DNA of 64,000 bases, taken from NCBI GenBank assembly GCA_964247055.1, contig OZ176053.1, positions 8,990,001 through 9,054,000 on the forward strand, in the 5' to 3' direction. Source of the DNA: Paragordius varius. Taxonomy: Eukaryota > Nematomorpha. This document shows positions 51,887 through 62,305 of this stretch, piece by piece (position 1 is the stretch's first letter; each line of letters starts with the position of its first letter). The notes under the pieces were generated by a model. The model was not told where the DNA came from. It searched no databases and saw only the letters and a list, made by a program, of their open reading frames with translations. The position numbers and the translations under genes were made by a program.

Positions 51887-52530
51887 TCACAAACAATCAG
51901 TAATTAGATGAAAATTTGTGTGCGCTTTAGCATTATTGAGTTTAAGTAGTGAGCCAAGAACAGCATTTGAGCCCAATTCATAGGTGTGGGGAAATGACAT
52001 TCCTTGTTTCCTTTCATACATAACATGATGGACCTGTTCCCAACGAATGGGTTTAATTAATTGTTGACACAAAAGGCGTTTAGTATGGCTTGGTGAGGCG
52101 TGTTTATGCCCCGTCACAGATGAATACACTGGAATTATGGTAGGCTATTAAAAACATTATTATTATTATTATAATGATAATTATATAAATACAAAATAAA
52201 ATGAAAATCCAGTAAACAACATATAAAAGATTTAAATTTGAAAAAATTAATTCACACAAACAATTTTTTTATTGTAAAATTTGCTTATGCAAGTATATTA
52301 AATATAAATGTATATATGACCAAAGTCCTATTGCCAGCTCCCCGCGGTGTTGGCTGAGGCATGAAAATGCGCTAACGGCAAAGGCCAATTTCTAATGATA
52401 TGTAAATCATTAGTAGTAGACAAGGGCATGGTTACGTAAAAAATCTCCTCAGATTATTATGAAATATAAATATTATGAATATGATTTACTTCGTGGTACG
52501 AAAAGTCTGAATTTGGTGTCCTACCCTTTA

Positions 52531-52580
<50 letters not shown>

Positions 52581-54114
52581 TAGCGTAAATCTCGTGCTGC
52601 TAGGCAGCCCGAGGAAGTCCTTCGCACTTATGGGGGGGGGGGGGGGGAACTATTTGAAAAAAAGGAAAAATTTCGAAATATTATTTAATAGCTATGATCT
52701 CATAGGAATTTCAAAACGGTGCATTCATACTAATATATTGTTTACTTGGGCGAAAAATAAATTCAAAAAATTATTTTTGTGGATTTTGTTTTTTGATAAA
52801 AATGGCATTTTACGGGGGGAGCGGTAAAAAGAGGGCCTAAATTAAAAATGCGAGCCGACTATGTTCGGGAAAATAAGTAAACAAAAATCATATTTGAAAT
52901 TAAATGGTCCAACACTCCGGAAAATTGTCTCAAAGACACGATTTTTGTGGACTTCTGTTTAAACCCGTTTTTTGCACGGGGTGGGTCCGAACTGGGGGCC
53001 TAATTCAAAAGAAGGGCAAAGCTATTGTCGGGGCATTCATTAATAATTATAATTTTTCAATGGGTCTACCGGTTTTCTGGAAACAGATCACAAAGCCAGC
53101 ATTTTCCATTTTTATAAATATATAGATAATAAATAATTTGGAATAATAACCTTAATGTTGATTTTTTCAAGTTCTTTTTGAAATGCGCTAACCAGAGGCT
53201 TAAGAAACACTGAATTGTTGGCATAATTAATAGGGACACAGGTACAAGATCGTATGTTATAGTTGCGAAAATTATTTTGAATATATTCAAGCGCCTAATT
53301 AATTAACACAAAATTTTTACTTTATTATGACCAGATAATAATTTAGCCTCGGGATATAGATAGGATGAAATTGAACAAAAAGCGTTTTCAATCCCTTGTT
53401 GCATAGCAAATTTTTTTGCGTCGCTAATCATTTCACCTAATCTAAAAAGATTAAGTTTGTCCAAAGCATGTTATAAGTTGTGAATAATAATATTTAAATA
53501 TAGTTTACTTTGTACTTGGGTGTGTGCGGATTGACAACATACTTGTATTCGGATTTTCGTTAATAAGATCCTGAATAAATTTTCCCCGTAACAACAAGAG
53601 ATTAACTGTATCCTCCAAAGATATTGATTCGGTAAAAACTAGAGCGGCATACTCACCCACATTAATGCCGGAACATCCCACGCAATTTTCGACAATCTAA
53701 ATTTATGTCATAACTTACAGAAGGACAATGTAATGAGATTTCCTCAATGTAAAATAATTGTTGAATCAAATGGTTTATATGTTCTGATGCCAATGATTTG
53801 GTTTTGAATATATCATATCCCAAATGAGAATTTATGCGATTATAAAGAGAATATTTAGAATTTTTTGAATTGACAAAATTTGGGTTAGGTGACGTAAAAT
53901 CAGGAAACAAAAGAAGTGTCGTTTGTTCTGGATCAACATTTGGTCTAAAACAATGGGAATACTGATACTGACTTGTTGGTTTTTCGTTTCGAGGAATACA
54001 TGTTTGTAATTGTTCTGGTAATGAGGCATATTTGCGGTGCAATATTTTTAAATACCTGTGCATGATCCAAAGAGAAAAATGTGACATATGATTTTTTTCC
54101 ACATAAAATATCAT
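51887..54114 (-). CDS. MCAT: MCAT-like malonyl-CoA:ACP transacylase, catalytic residues lost
   Basis: MCAT loads malonyl groups onto mitochondrial acyl carrier protein for type II fatty-acid synthesis. Exons (minus): 54114-53719, 53696-53509, 53441-53321, 53294-53151, 52144-51887; 368 residues from this start, or 351 from the internal Met at 54063, which begins a presequence-like MHRYLKILHRKYAS. Homology to human MCAT is clear: NCVGCSGINVGEYAALVF, LLLLRGKFIQDL, MQQGIENAFCSISSYLYPEA, LLSGHNKALEYIQ and the last exon IKPIRWEQVHHVMYERKQG with TYELG. However, the nucleophile motif GxSxGE reads GINVGE (Ser to Asn), the GAFHT histidine motif reads YANNS (His to Asn), and the GQGSQ loop reads DFTSP. 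The acyl-binding Arg (LLLRG) is kept. Introns 1 and 3 are 22 and 26 nt. Intron 4 holds a Helitron. The frame is fully open, so a pseudoenzyme is likelier than a dead gene. Confidence 0.9.
52580..53126 (-). mobile_element. Non-autonomous Helitron with complete termini
   Basis: Read on the minus strand: TC start at 53126 after an A, family 5' sequence TCTATATATTTATAAAAATG, and end CTAG at 52580-52583 followed by T. A 23-nt hairpin (52591-52613; GCTGC/GCAGC core with outer CTCG/CGAG pairs) lies 7 nt before the terminal CTAG. 547 bp, non-coding, with a 16-base G run (plus strand) at 52632-52647. It lies in MCAT intron 4. Confidence 0.85.
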
Positions 54115-54454
54115 ATAATACAGTGTCAGAAAAAAATATATCGTGATAAAAAAATATATTTTTATAGATAAATGTCAAATTCTGGATGGCTCCCCACCTC
54201 TGATATATAAACTTCCTACCACTTTTATTGCTATTGTTCCATATCAGAAAATTGGAAAAATGACGAAAATATCGTTTACCTTTGGGTACAACACATTGAT
54301 TTCAATCCTTCGTTTTAAATTAAGGTAACTAGTAACCCCAGGCCCAAAAATATAAATATATCAATATGAAATTAATTGATATTATGGCAAAAGTTTGCAC
54401 ATTATATTACATTGATGCATAGTAATATAAAAAAATAAATTCAAAATATTTGGT
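54115..54454. other. Upstream of MCAT, no other gene seen
   Basis: It holds the presumed MCAT promoter. A 61-codon plus frame at 54143-54328 has no recognisable family. Confidence 0.4.
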
Positions 54455-54987
54455 ACCACTTCATTGCCTTTCACTTTTTTCTCCTTTGCATATTGGGGTA
54501 GTTATGTATCCCAGATAATTTTGTAAATAAAAACAGTTTTGAAAGTTATTATAATTAAAATTTAATTAACAAACTTTGTTCTCATGTTTTATATATAAAA
54601 AGCTTATAGTTTTGTGACTTCGAGAGTCTAAAATTGTGACAGCTCCAAAACACGATTTAAACTAACAGCTGATATGAATTAAATTATAATATGTTTTTGC
54701 TGATAAAATGTAGCCTAAATGTTTTTTGTAGTTAATTTTACATTTTCCCATATTATACATTTATTTTCTGTTGCATTAGCGTTTCAAAAATATGGGAAAA
54801 CAAAGGGGGTAAAAAAGTTTTAGATGGGGATATTTTTACAATTTTACATTTTTTAAAATATTTTTTGTATAATGCGCCTAAAAGGCTAAAGAAGGCATAT
54901 TTTTATATTCGGCTTAATACCTTAAAAATTTCTTTTTAATAAATTGTTCTGGGATATAAAACTACCCCAAAAGGCAATGGACTGTTA
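54455..54987. repeat. Dispersed repeat R1, copy B
   Basis: Ends CCACTTCATTGCCTTTCAC and GGCAATGGACTGTTAAA, inverted relative to each other, plus shared internal AAAAAGCTTATAGTTTTGTG. Non-coding, about 530 bp. Confidence 0.65.
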
Positions 54988-55034
54988 AAGCAAAAAATAT
55001 TTTATAAAATATATAGATATACGCTCCCACAGTC

Positions 55035-55695
55035 TCTAAATTTTGAAGCCGTTTAAATCGGCAAGTTTTCTTTAACAAGGTGCAGGAATGAGATTGGGCG
55101 ATAAAAATTTTAAATATATGCTAAATTGTAATCTCACAAAATATTTTTGTAAACAAGGACGAAACGCGGCTCACACTATGACACGTGGTAAACACTATCC
55201 TCTTTAAATTTTCGTTTCATAAAGCCACCTATTGCTTGATAGGAAGTACTACATTCTAATTATAAAGGTAGGCTAAGAAAACAATCTCCACAACATGTTT
55301 TATTTTAAGATGGATATTTTCCCTAAAAATTGAATTTCTGGCATTGGTGAAGCGAGTTTATGGTATTTTGAATCTGAAGGAAACGGGATAAAACACTTAA
55401 AGATAATATATAAACTTTTTCTGGATTCGGTTTTAATGGATTCGTTTGCGTTCACATTTGGGTGTTTTGCAATACAAACAATTTGTTATCACAAAAAATT
55501 GGAGAATTTTTTGATCAAAATTTATGGGTGATAGAAATCTTCAGTATCATCGAAATTTTAAAATAGTAATTTTTTGTAGCCTATTGTACCGTTTAAATCA
55601 TGCCTCAAAATAGTATGATGCGCATGAAATTTTGCTAAAAAATAATTTTTCAAATTATGCTTTTTTAAAAATGTTTTTTTTGATGTTATAATCTA

Positions 55696-55738
<43 letters not shown>

Positions 55739-56430
55739 CCCCTCGGCATTCTTTATTATATTTCATGACCTTTTCACTTTTTTGTCGGCGATATAATCTT
55801 GGGTTGATTCTATATCATAGAGCTCCATATTGTAAATAAACTACTGTTTTGAAAGTTATTTAAGTTAAAATTTAATTTATCAAACATTTACCTCTACACT
55901 GCGTCCAAAATGGGGGGGGGGGGGGGGGGGGGTTTCAAAAAATAAACTGATGAAATATATCCATAATCTGATAGGAAAATTTATCTTATCACGGTGCCTT
56001 TGTTTTTGGCCCTTACGAGTGACAGAAAGATAATATCATTGTAATAACTCCTCCATATCAGATGGCAATTCCGCACATTTTCTTATTTAAAATTTTTTAA
56101 AGCTAAATACTTCATTTATATATATATATATATATCTTATGCTAGACAGAGAAAAAGCAAAACAATATTTGGAAAATTTTATCTTCAGATGTAAGCTCCG
56201 AAAGTCCAAAGTTTTTTCACTCTTCTAAAATGGTCTGATTCTCTTAAAATAAATGCAAAAATGCTGCGAATTCGCAATAAAAATTTTTAGATAAGGTGAA
56301 TTGTAGTATCAACTAAATTTTTTTCATAAAGATGCATATTTAATTTTTAATAAATTTTATTGCGGTCTACTTCATACTATTTGGGTGCCCTAAACTATCA
56401 TAAAAACACTTTACTATATAATTTTATAGC
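55035..56430. repeat. Repeat R2, copy B, with R1-like fragment
   Basis: R2 motifs: GAGATTGGGCGATAAAAATT (55090), CCTTACGAGTGACAG (56010), GCTCCGAAAGTCC (56196). An R1-like left end (TCATGACCTTTTCACTTTTT) lies at about 55762-55895 within it. G-run of 21 at 55912-55932; (TA)n near 55699-55733. Borders approximate. Confidence 0.5.
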
Positions 56431-56829
56431 GCTGAAATCTTCTATCACCCTGTCTGATAACTTATCATCTTCGTTTATACCGGTTAAACCAGTTAAAATA
56501 CCAGCTAGGTTTTAATTAAATTATTTGTATTGGTTTCAGTTCCACCTTATTCAGCTTAATGTAAAATTTTTGAAGTAAAATAAATTTTAGTGTAAATTCG
56601 ACCCCTATGAATTTAAAAAATATTAAATTTAGATTCTGGTTATGCATCATTAAACTTTATATACATATATGTACAATATTCTTTTTTCTCATCTTTCTGT
56701 ATTTTCTGCCTTTAAAAACCCGCTGAATTTATTCTTTTCAAAATATTCTTAAATCAGAATTTATGCACTTAAAGGTAATTAATCTTTTAGGAGATATCGT
56801 AAACAATATACTTATAGAGGTTAAAAAAC

Positions 56830-56838
56830 TATCACAAT

Positions 56839-56875
<37 letters not shown>

Positions 56876-58215
56876 TCTGATAGGAAAATACATCAGGGTC
56901 ATTATGGTGCTTTTGGTTTTCACGGGTGACAAGAAAAGTTATTATCACTTTAGTAGTAACTGCTTCCTATCCAAAAATGAATTTGCGCACATTTTGTTAA
57001 ACAGAATTTTTTGGTGGAATGTACAGTCATGTATGTTTAGAATTGTCAAACATACGCTTTTAATTGATTTTACTTTGTTTTTAATTGTTTACAATAGGCT
57101 ATTATTATTTTAAGGCTTAAAAATGCGTATGTTGAAAGTTGACATATCAAACATCATGACAATTAAAAACAAAGTAAAATCAATTAAAAACATATTTTTG
57201 ACAATTCTAAACATACATGACTGTAAATGCTCTATCCCAAAAAATTCACTAAATATAGCATAAACTATAATAAAAAGTCAAACAACATTTTCATATAATT
57301 TTAATTAACAGATATGGGCTCCGAAAGTCCCAATTTTTTTTTCTCTTCTAAAATTGGCTAGCCTTTTAAAATAAACGCCAAACGGGATTGCGCGATAAAA
57401 ATATATAGTATATGCTAAACTTCATATCAACCTAAAATATTTTTTAAAAAATGCAGACTTTTTTGAGAATTTAAATTTTAGAAAAATTCTCTCGAAGTTC
57501 CTTCATATTATTTTGAGTGTGATGGAAACGGTAAATAACGCTTTAAGTTATAAAAATAACTTTTCTATACAATTCAATACTACTAAACTTTTCTATCGCT
57601 TTAGAATTTCAGTTTAAATGTTCGTATATTTGTTGATTTTAAAATATTTTATATATAGCATAAATTTAAAAAAATGAACAAATATTTTAATCAAAGTTTT
57701 GAGGTGATATATTCAAGAATTGTCGATTTATATGGAAGTGTTTTTATAATATCAGGCATTTTTATACGTTTTCCATGATTAAAATAATATGAAGTATGCT
57801 TCAACAAATTTTCCTAAAAATTATTTTTTTTGGAAAGGTATGCATTTTTTAAAAAGTATTTTTAGTGCATATAATTATTAAGTATTGTGAATATTAATCG
57901 CGCGATCTTGGGATTTTTGCGCTAAGCCCATTTCAGAGGAGCATTAAAATTTGGTACTTTCGGAGCCCATATCTAAAAATTTAAATTTTTAATGAATTAT
58001 TGTTTTCCTTTTTATATGTAGTTAATGATATATTTTAGGTATATTTTTTGAAATAAAGCTAGCTTTCACCAAAAAAATATTTGGAAATGTGCGCAAATTG
58101 CCATTCGCTATGAAGCAGTTACCACAAAAGTGTAAATAACTCTCTAATATCAGTCATAAGGGCCAAAAAGCACTTTGATAATTTTGATACATTCTTCTAT
58201 CAGATTATATATATT
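56830..58215. repeat. Repeat R2, copy C, a palindrome
   Basis: Two arms meet near 57655. Left-arm landmarks ATGGGCTCCGAAAGTCCCAA (57305) and GGGATTGCGCGATAAAAAT return inverted as GCGCGATCTTGGG (57900) and ACTTTCGGAGCCCATA (57957). The outer ends (near 56860 and 58210) match CTTCTGATAGGAAAATACAT and its complement. A separate MITE has landed in the left arm. Confidence 0.7.
57024..57223. mobile_element. Tc1/mariner-type MITE, family M2
   Basis: 200-bp palindrome with ends CAGTCATGTATGTTTAG, flanked by TA (57022-57023 and 57224-57225). The first ten bases match family M1 but the rest differs. Arms share AAAATCAATTAAAA-type sequence. Nested in R2 copy C. Confidence 0.88.
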
Positions 58216-58874
58216 TCATCCGGATATATATTCGTGGTCACTGTTTATAGTGGTGAGTGAAGATCTAAAATTCCCAATTTCTAAATATTCATTTAGATTA
58301 TACGGTTGGAAGCTCAAGTATGCATCTTAATCAAACTTTTATGATTTTGAAACTATTACGAATTAATCTAGTATAAATTCCGCAAAAAGATATAACTAAA
58401 ATGCTAAAAGAATCTAATTATTTGTAAAGCTGGAAGCAGACGCAATTTATACCAACAAAAAAATCTAACCATTTTCAAAATATACAATGGTTTTTTATAA
58501 AAACGGCAGAAAAGGGCTGATTTTTATAAAACTAACGGCATCGATACCTTTACTTAACTAATTCGACGTATTCTTTAGAATTTTACTTAATGTTAAAAAT
58601 ATAAATTTTACGCAATACTAATTTTAAAAATGTTAATCATGCGGGCATCCCACAAATATAAATCATATCATGTAAATAATATATTAATCCATTAACCGAT
58701 AATTTTTTTATCCAGGGTGGTTTTTAACTAAAAAACGCATTCGATATGTATTATGAAGTAAATTCTGGAGAATTTTATTAATTGAAAGGTAATGTGCATA
58801 GTATATTTCTCTCAAACTTTTAAGATCACCTTACATAGACAATTAGCTTAGAAATAGCTAGGGGTGTCAGCCCT
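58216..58874. other. Intergenic, no gene seen
   Basis: AT-rich; nothing recognised. Confidence 0.45.
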
Positions 58875-59124
58875 TAGGGGTGTCCAAAAATGGCATTGCC
58901 GGCCGCATTTTCGACTCAAAATAATCGGCAGACGAATTCAAAATTATGAGCCACCGAACATAGTAAAATATACACATTATAACAATAATTAGTTTGTTAC
59001 CAATTTTGATCTATAAAGAACATTCCTTTAAGAAATATCAACTAATTAAGATTTTTGCAAAAAATGAATTTTTAATAATTTTACGTGCTGCACATGAAGT
59101 CTTAGAGAGCCGTGGACACCCCTG
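58875..59124. mobile_element. Decayed hAT MITE
   Basis: The left end is AGGGGTGTCCAAA, the right end GTGGACACCCCTG, with inner GCCGGCCGCATTTTCG and GCTGCACATGAAG typical of hAT-derived MITEs. No matching 8-bp target duplication is seen. Confidence 0.65.
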
Positions 59125-61396
59125 TTTTAAATTGCCATCTCCCATTTTTAATCTAAAAATCAGTTAACGAGCCATTGTCTTACAATGCTTTGTAATTCAA
59201 AGTTAATATACATTCAATAGAATTTATGAAAAGATCCTTAAGTCCTTAGTTAAAGAATAATTCAACCTCTTGTTACGCTTCAAGAATGTTTTTAAGCGCA
59301 CAATCACCTTTTGTTAATTTATGGTTGGCGTTTTTTTTATTTTTAACAAGTATATTGAGCCTTATTTCGTTAATATTACAGTAATTTTACCATTCAAAAA
59401 CATATAACATTCTTATCTTAAGATTTTGATCTATTAATCCCTTATTTCGCAAATAGGTGTTTTTCACACACTGTTAGAACCAAAATAAGAAAATTAAAAT
59501 TTTATTGGCATAACATAATTGTTGTTATAATTAACCTATCTGACATAGTTTATTCCCGAGAGAATCGTAATGATTTATCATATAAAATGACCATATTTTT
59601 GTGCGTAAATAATTTAATTACCATAAATCGTATATATTGAACAAATAAATATATTTTTTAACTGTATTTTAATTTATAAAATCATAAAAATTATATTATT
59701 TATATGTTAACATTTTGTAGTGATAAACCGAGTATATATTTTTATAGTTAATACCATTTACAGTTCAAATTCACCCTCGAACAATTCACATTCACCCTAA
59801 AGTAAATTGTCTGTTTTTTAAGATTAAAAATTACTTTTATTTTATAATATTTTTAAAATATGAAATTCTGGTTAAAATTAATATAATTCTGAAAAAATAA
59901 TAAAATATGTCGTAAAAATATATTTTATATTAATGATGAATTATATTATCCCGAAAACACATAATTTATTTTTAGGGTGATTTTGAATTGTTCAAGGGTG
60001 AATTTGAATTGTAAATGGTATATATCATGGGTGCTACTAGTGTTAGTACTGGCATGGTTTGGGGCGATATAGCTAAATCAACTAAACTAAGCCGCGGCGT
60101 ATGATGTAAACAATCTGAATTTTTGATTAAAAACTATTTTAATATAAAATAAATTAATTCTTGAATAATAAACCGCAGCAGTATTAAAACCGATTATACC
60201 AACCAAAATATATGATGAAGATGACATTTGTAAAACATTTATATTAAATACATAAACAATGAATGATATAATCAAATGTTTTAAAACTACTTTCATATAT
60301 GGAAGTTTGTAAAAATTTTGTCATCTTCAATTAAAAAACATTTACATGTGGGTCTACTTCTAATGGCCTAGGAATGCTAAATTTTAACTCAAAATACTGA
60401 ATATTGCTAAGAAAAATAAAAAATTAATGGCCTCTATAGCATATTTTTTTTGTTTAATAATAATTAAAACTGCTTATTGCTCCAGAGGTTTATTGTTAGT
60501 AAAGTTGTAATTTTAAAAATTATTTAGAAACTTTCTACCTATCTACTGATTAATACAGTAGAGCCAATTGATGCATTATAAGCCCAGAAGCCCATGGTTA
60601 AAATATATACTGACCAAATCAAAAATAACAAATTGATTTTGGCATATATTCTATTAAATTAAAAAATTCTCAAAATTTAGACAAGTCGATTAAAACTTAT
60701 CCAATTAAGCCCTACTTCTAACCATTAAAAAACGACTTGTGATTCCAAATTATTAACAATACGTCAAAAAACATGGAATAAGCATACTATATAGAGGATA
60801 CATATTTAAAGCAATTTTTATTAATTGAAATAATTCATGGAATATATTTTTGTCAACTATTATGGGTGGGAACATTAGTTTGTTTTTAAAAGAACATTTG
60901 TTTGTCTTTGACTTACGACCCAAAAATATTGGACGAGTAAGAAATAATCTCAGGGGATGACCACTCTGGTATGACAACATTAGTTGACAGAAAACAAAAT
61001 GCACTTTGGCGTTTGGCTTCCAAATTTTCACATGAATTGTTTTATTTTCATGAGTAGAATTTTTAGGCAAACAGGAAGAAAAAATAAGTATTAGACTATA
61101 ATTTGGTGGTTGTTTATAAAAAATGTACATCAATAATGGCTATTCTCTATACTTATAGTGTCACATAGATGCTTACTGTGACAGGGAAAGAATTTAACAT
61201 TTTGAGAACGAATGAAAAGACAATAATTTATTAATTAGGTAAATCAATTTAAAAAGGTAAATTTGTATATTTTATGTTAAAAGGAAATAAGAAATGAATT
61301 ACACTAATTGCAATTTTTGCGAATTGTTTAAATTATTTTGATTATACATTCCAGCAGGAAGTGAACATTTGTTTCTGGTAACTTTTTCCAGAAAAT
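59125..61396. other. Gene-free except for a MITE
   Basis: Contains the M3 MITE at 59752-60020. A 126-codon minus frame at 60753-61133 has no family resemblance and no clear splice partner; it is left uncalled. Confidence 0.4.
59752..60020. mobile_element. MITE family M3, copy B
   Basis: Inverted ends TACCATTTACAGTTCAAATT and AATTTGAATTGTAAATGGTA, near-perfect over about 45 bp including the TTCACCCTCGAACAATTCA block. Same family as 46031-46305. Confidence 0.85.
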
Positions 61397-62305
61397 CTAA
61401 AAGCATAGTTGATTTTTTGGTCTTGGGGATGCTAGCAGGCTATTTTTTTTGATCGGAGAATCATCCGAACTAACATACTGATAACAAATTTTATTAGGGT
61501 TCCATATACTTTCACACTTATCCTCATTAACATTATAAATTAATGTTTTATTATTATGAACGGTAGAATTTTGTTGGTGATTTAATTCTTGAATCACTTT
61601 ATTAAGATTTTCTGATGCATTTTCTTGCCCTTCCAATCTTATGCCTGTTGAATCGTTTGGATGAGATTGGGATGATTGGCGTTTAAGTCCATTCTCATCT
61701 ATACTGTAGTAACAGTAATAGGCCGTAGAAGTATTTGTTAGAGACGAATCAACATTCGTTGCTGAATATTCTGTAGCGGATGAAATTGAAGTGTTTATAT
61801 ATGTATTTGGTTCGTATGGTGCTTGAAATTTAACGAAATCTGTCATGTTGTTATAGGTTAACTGTGGATTTGGATTATTTGAGATGACGGAAGAACTTTT
61901 GCCGTGGCCCAAAAAGGATAAAGGCGTTACCCTAGAATTAAGGAAAGGATTAAATGGATAATAAGACGCTATATCATTTTGTGTTGTACTGTTTTGTGGG
62001 ATAGATTCGCGTCTAGTATCGTTTAACTGCCCACAATCTCTGTTGATGTCATTTTCAACATTTAGATCGTAAGCGCTATTAACATTTCGTTCATTTTCAC
62101 CATCGTTAACGGGCACATTATCTTTCATCATATCGTCCAGAGGTAACGTGTCTGAATTCTGATTATACAAATTAGTAAAAGGATCCTCCAATTCATCGGC
62201 CGAAGAAACTGTGGAAAAATAATTATTGCCTTCCTGGAAAGTGATATCTTTTGACATAACACCTGAAGTTTTGCGATTTCGTGTTTGTATCCCATCCTTT
62301 TTCAT
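61397..62305 (-). CDS. Unrecognised Ser/Asn-rich protein or exon
   Basis: An open frame of 302 codons starting at an ATG in a plausible context (TTAACTATG) and ending KNQLCF. Composition is rich in Ser, Asn, Thr and Asp, with acidic patches (SADELEDPF, LDDMM) and a repeated tyrosine stretch (AYYCYYS). No domain, signal peptide or membrane segment is seen. Upstream, TTTAG lies directly before the frame (ATA AAT CGC CCA), so this may be an internal or last exon rather than a whole gene. It is long for chance in such AT-rich DNA. Neighbours give no hint to function. Confidence 0.5.
   Translation of the reverse strand: MKKDGIQTRNRKTSGVMSKDITFQEGNNYFSTVSSADELEDPFTNLYNQNSDTLPLDDMMKDNVPVNDGENERNVNSAYDLNVENDINRDCGQLNDTRRESIPQNSTTQNDIASYYPFNPFLNSRVTPLSFLGHGKSSSVISNNPNPQLTYNNMTDFVKFQAPYEPNTYINTSISSATEYSATNVDSSLTNTSTAYYCYYSIDENGLKRQSSQSHPNDSTGIRLEGQENASENLNKVIQELNHQQNSTVHNNKTLIYNVNEDKCESIWNPNKICYQYVSSDDSPIKKNSLLASPRPKNQLCF

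Noticed and set aside
53697-53718. MCAT as a frameshifted pseudogene
   Set aside because: The apparent frameshift is a 22-nt GT-AG segment whose removal restores the family alignment, and all other exons join in phase.
60753-61133. 126-codon minus-strand frame
   Set aside because: No family resemblance, no clear splice sites linking it to the 61397-62305 frame, and hydrophobic composition typical of translated AT-rich DNA.
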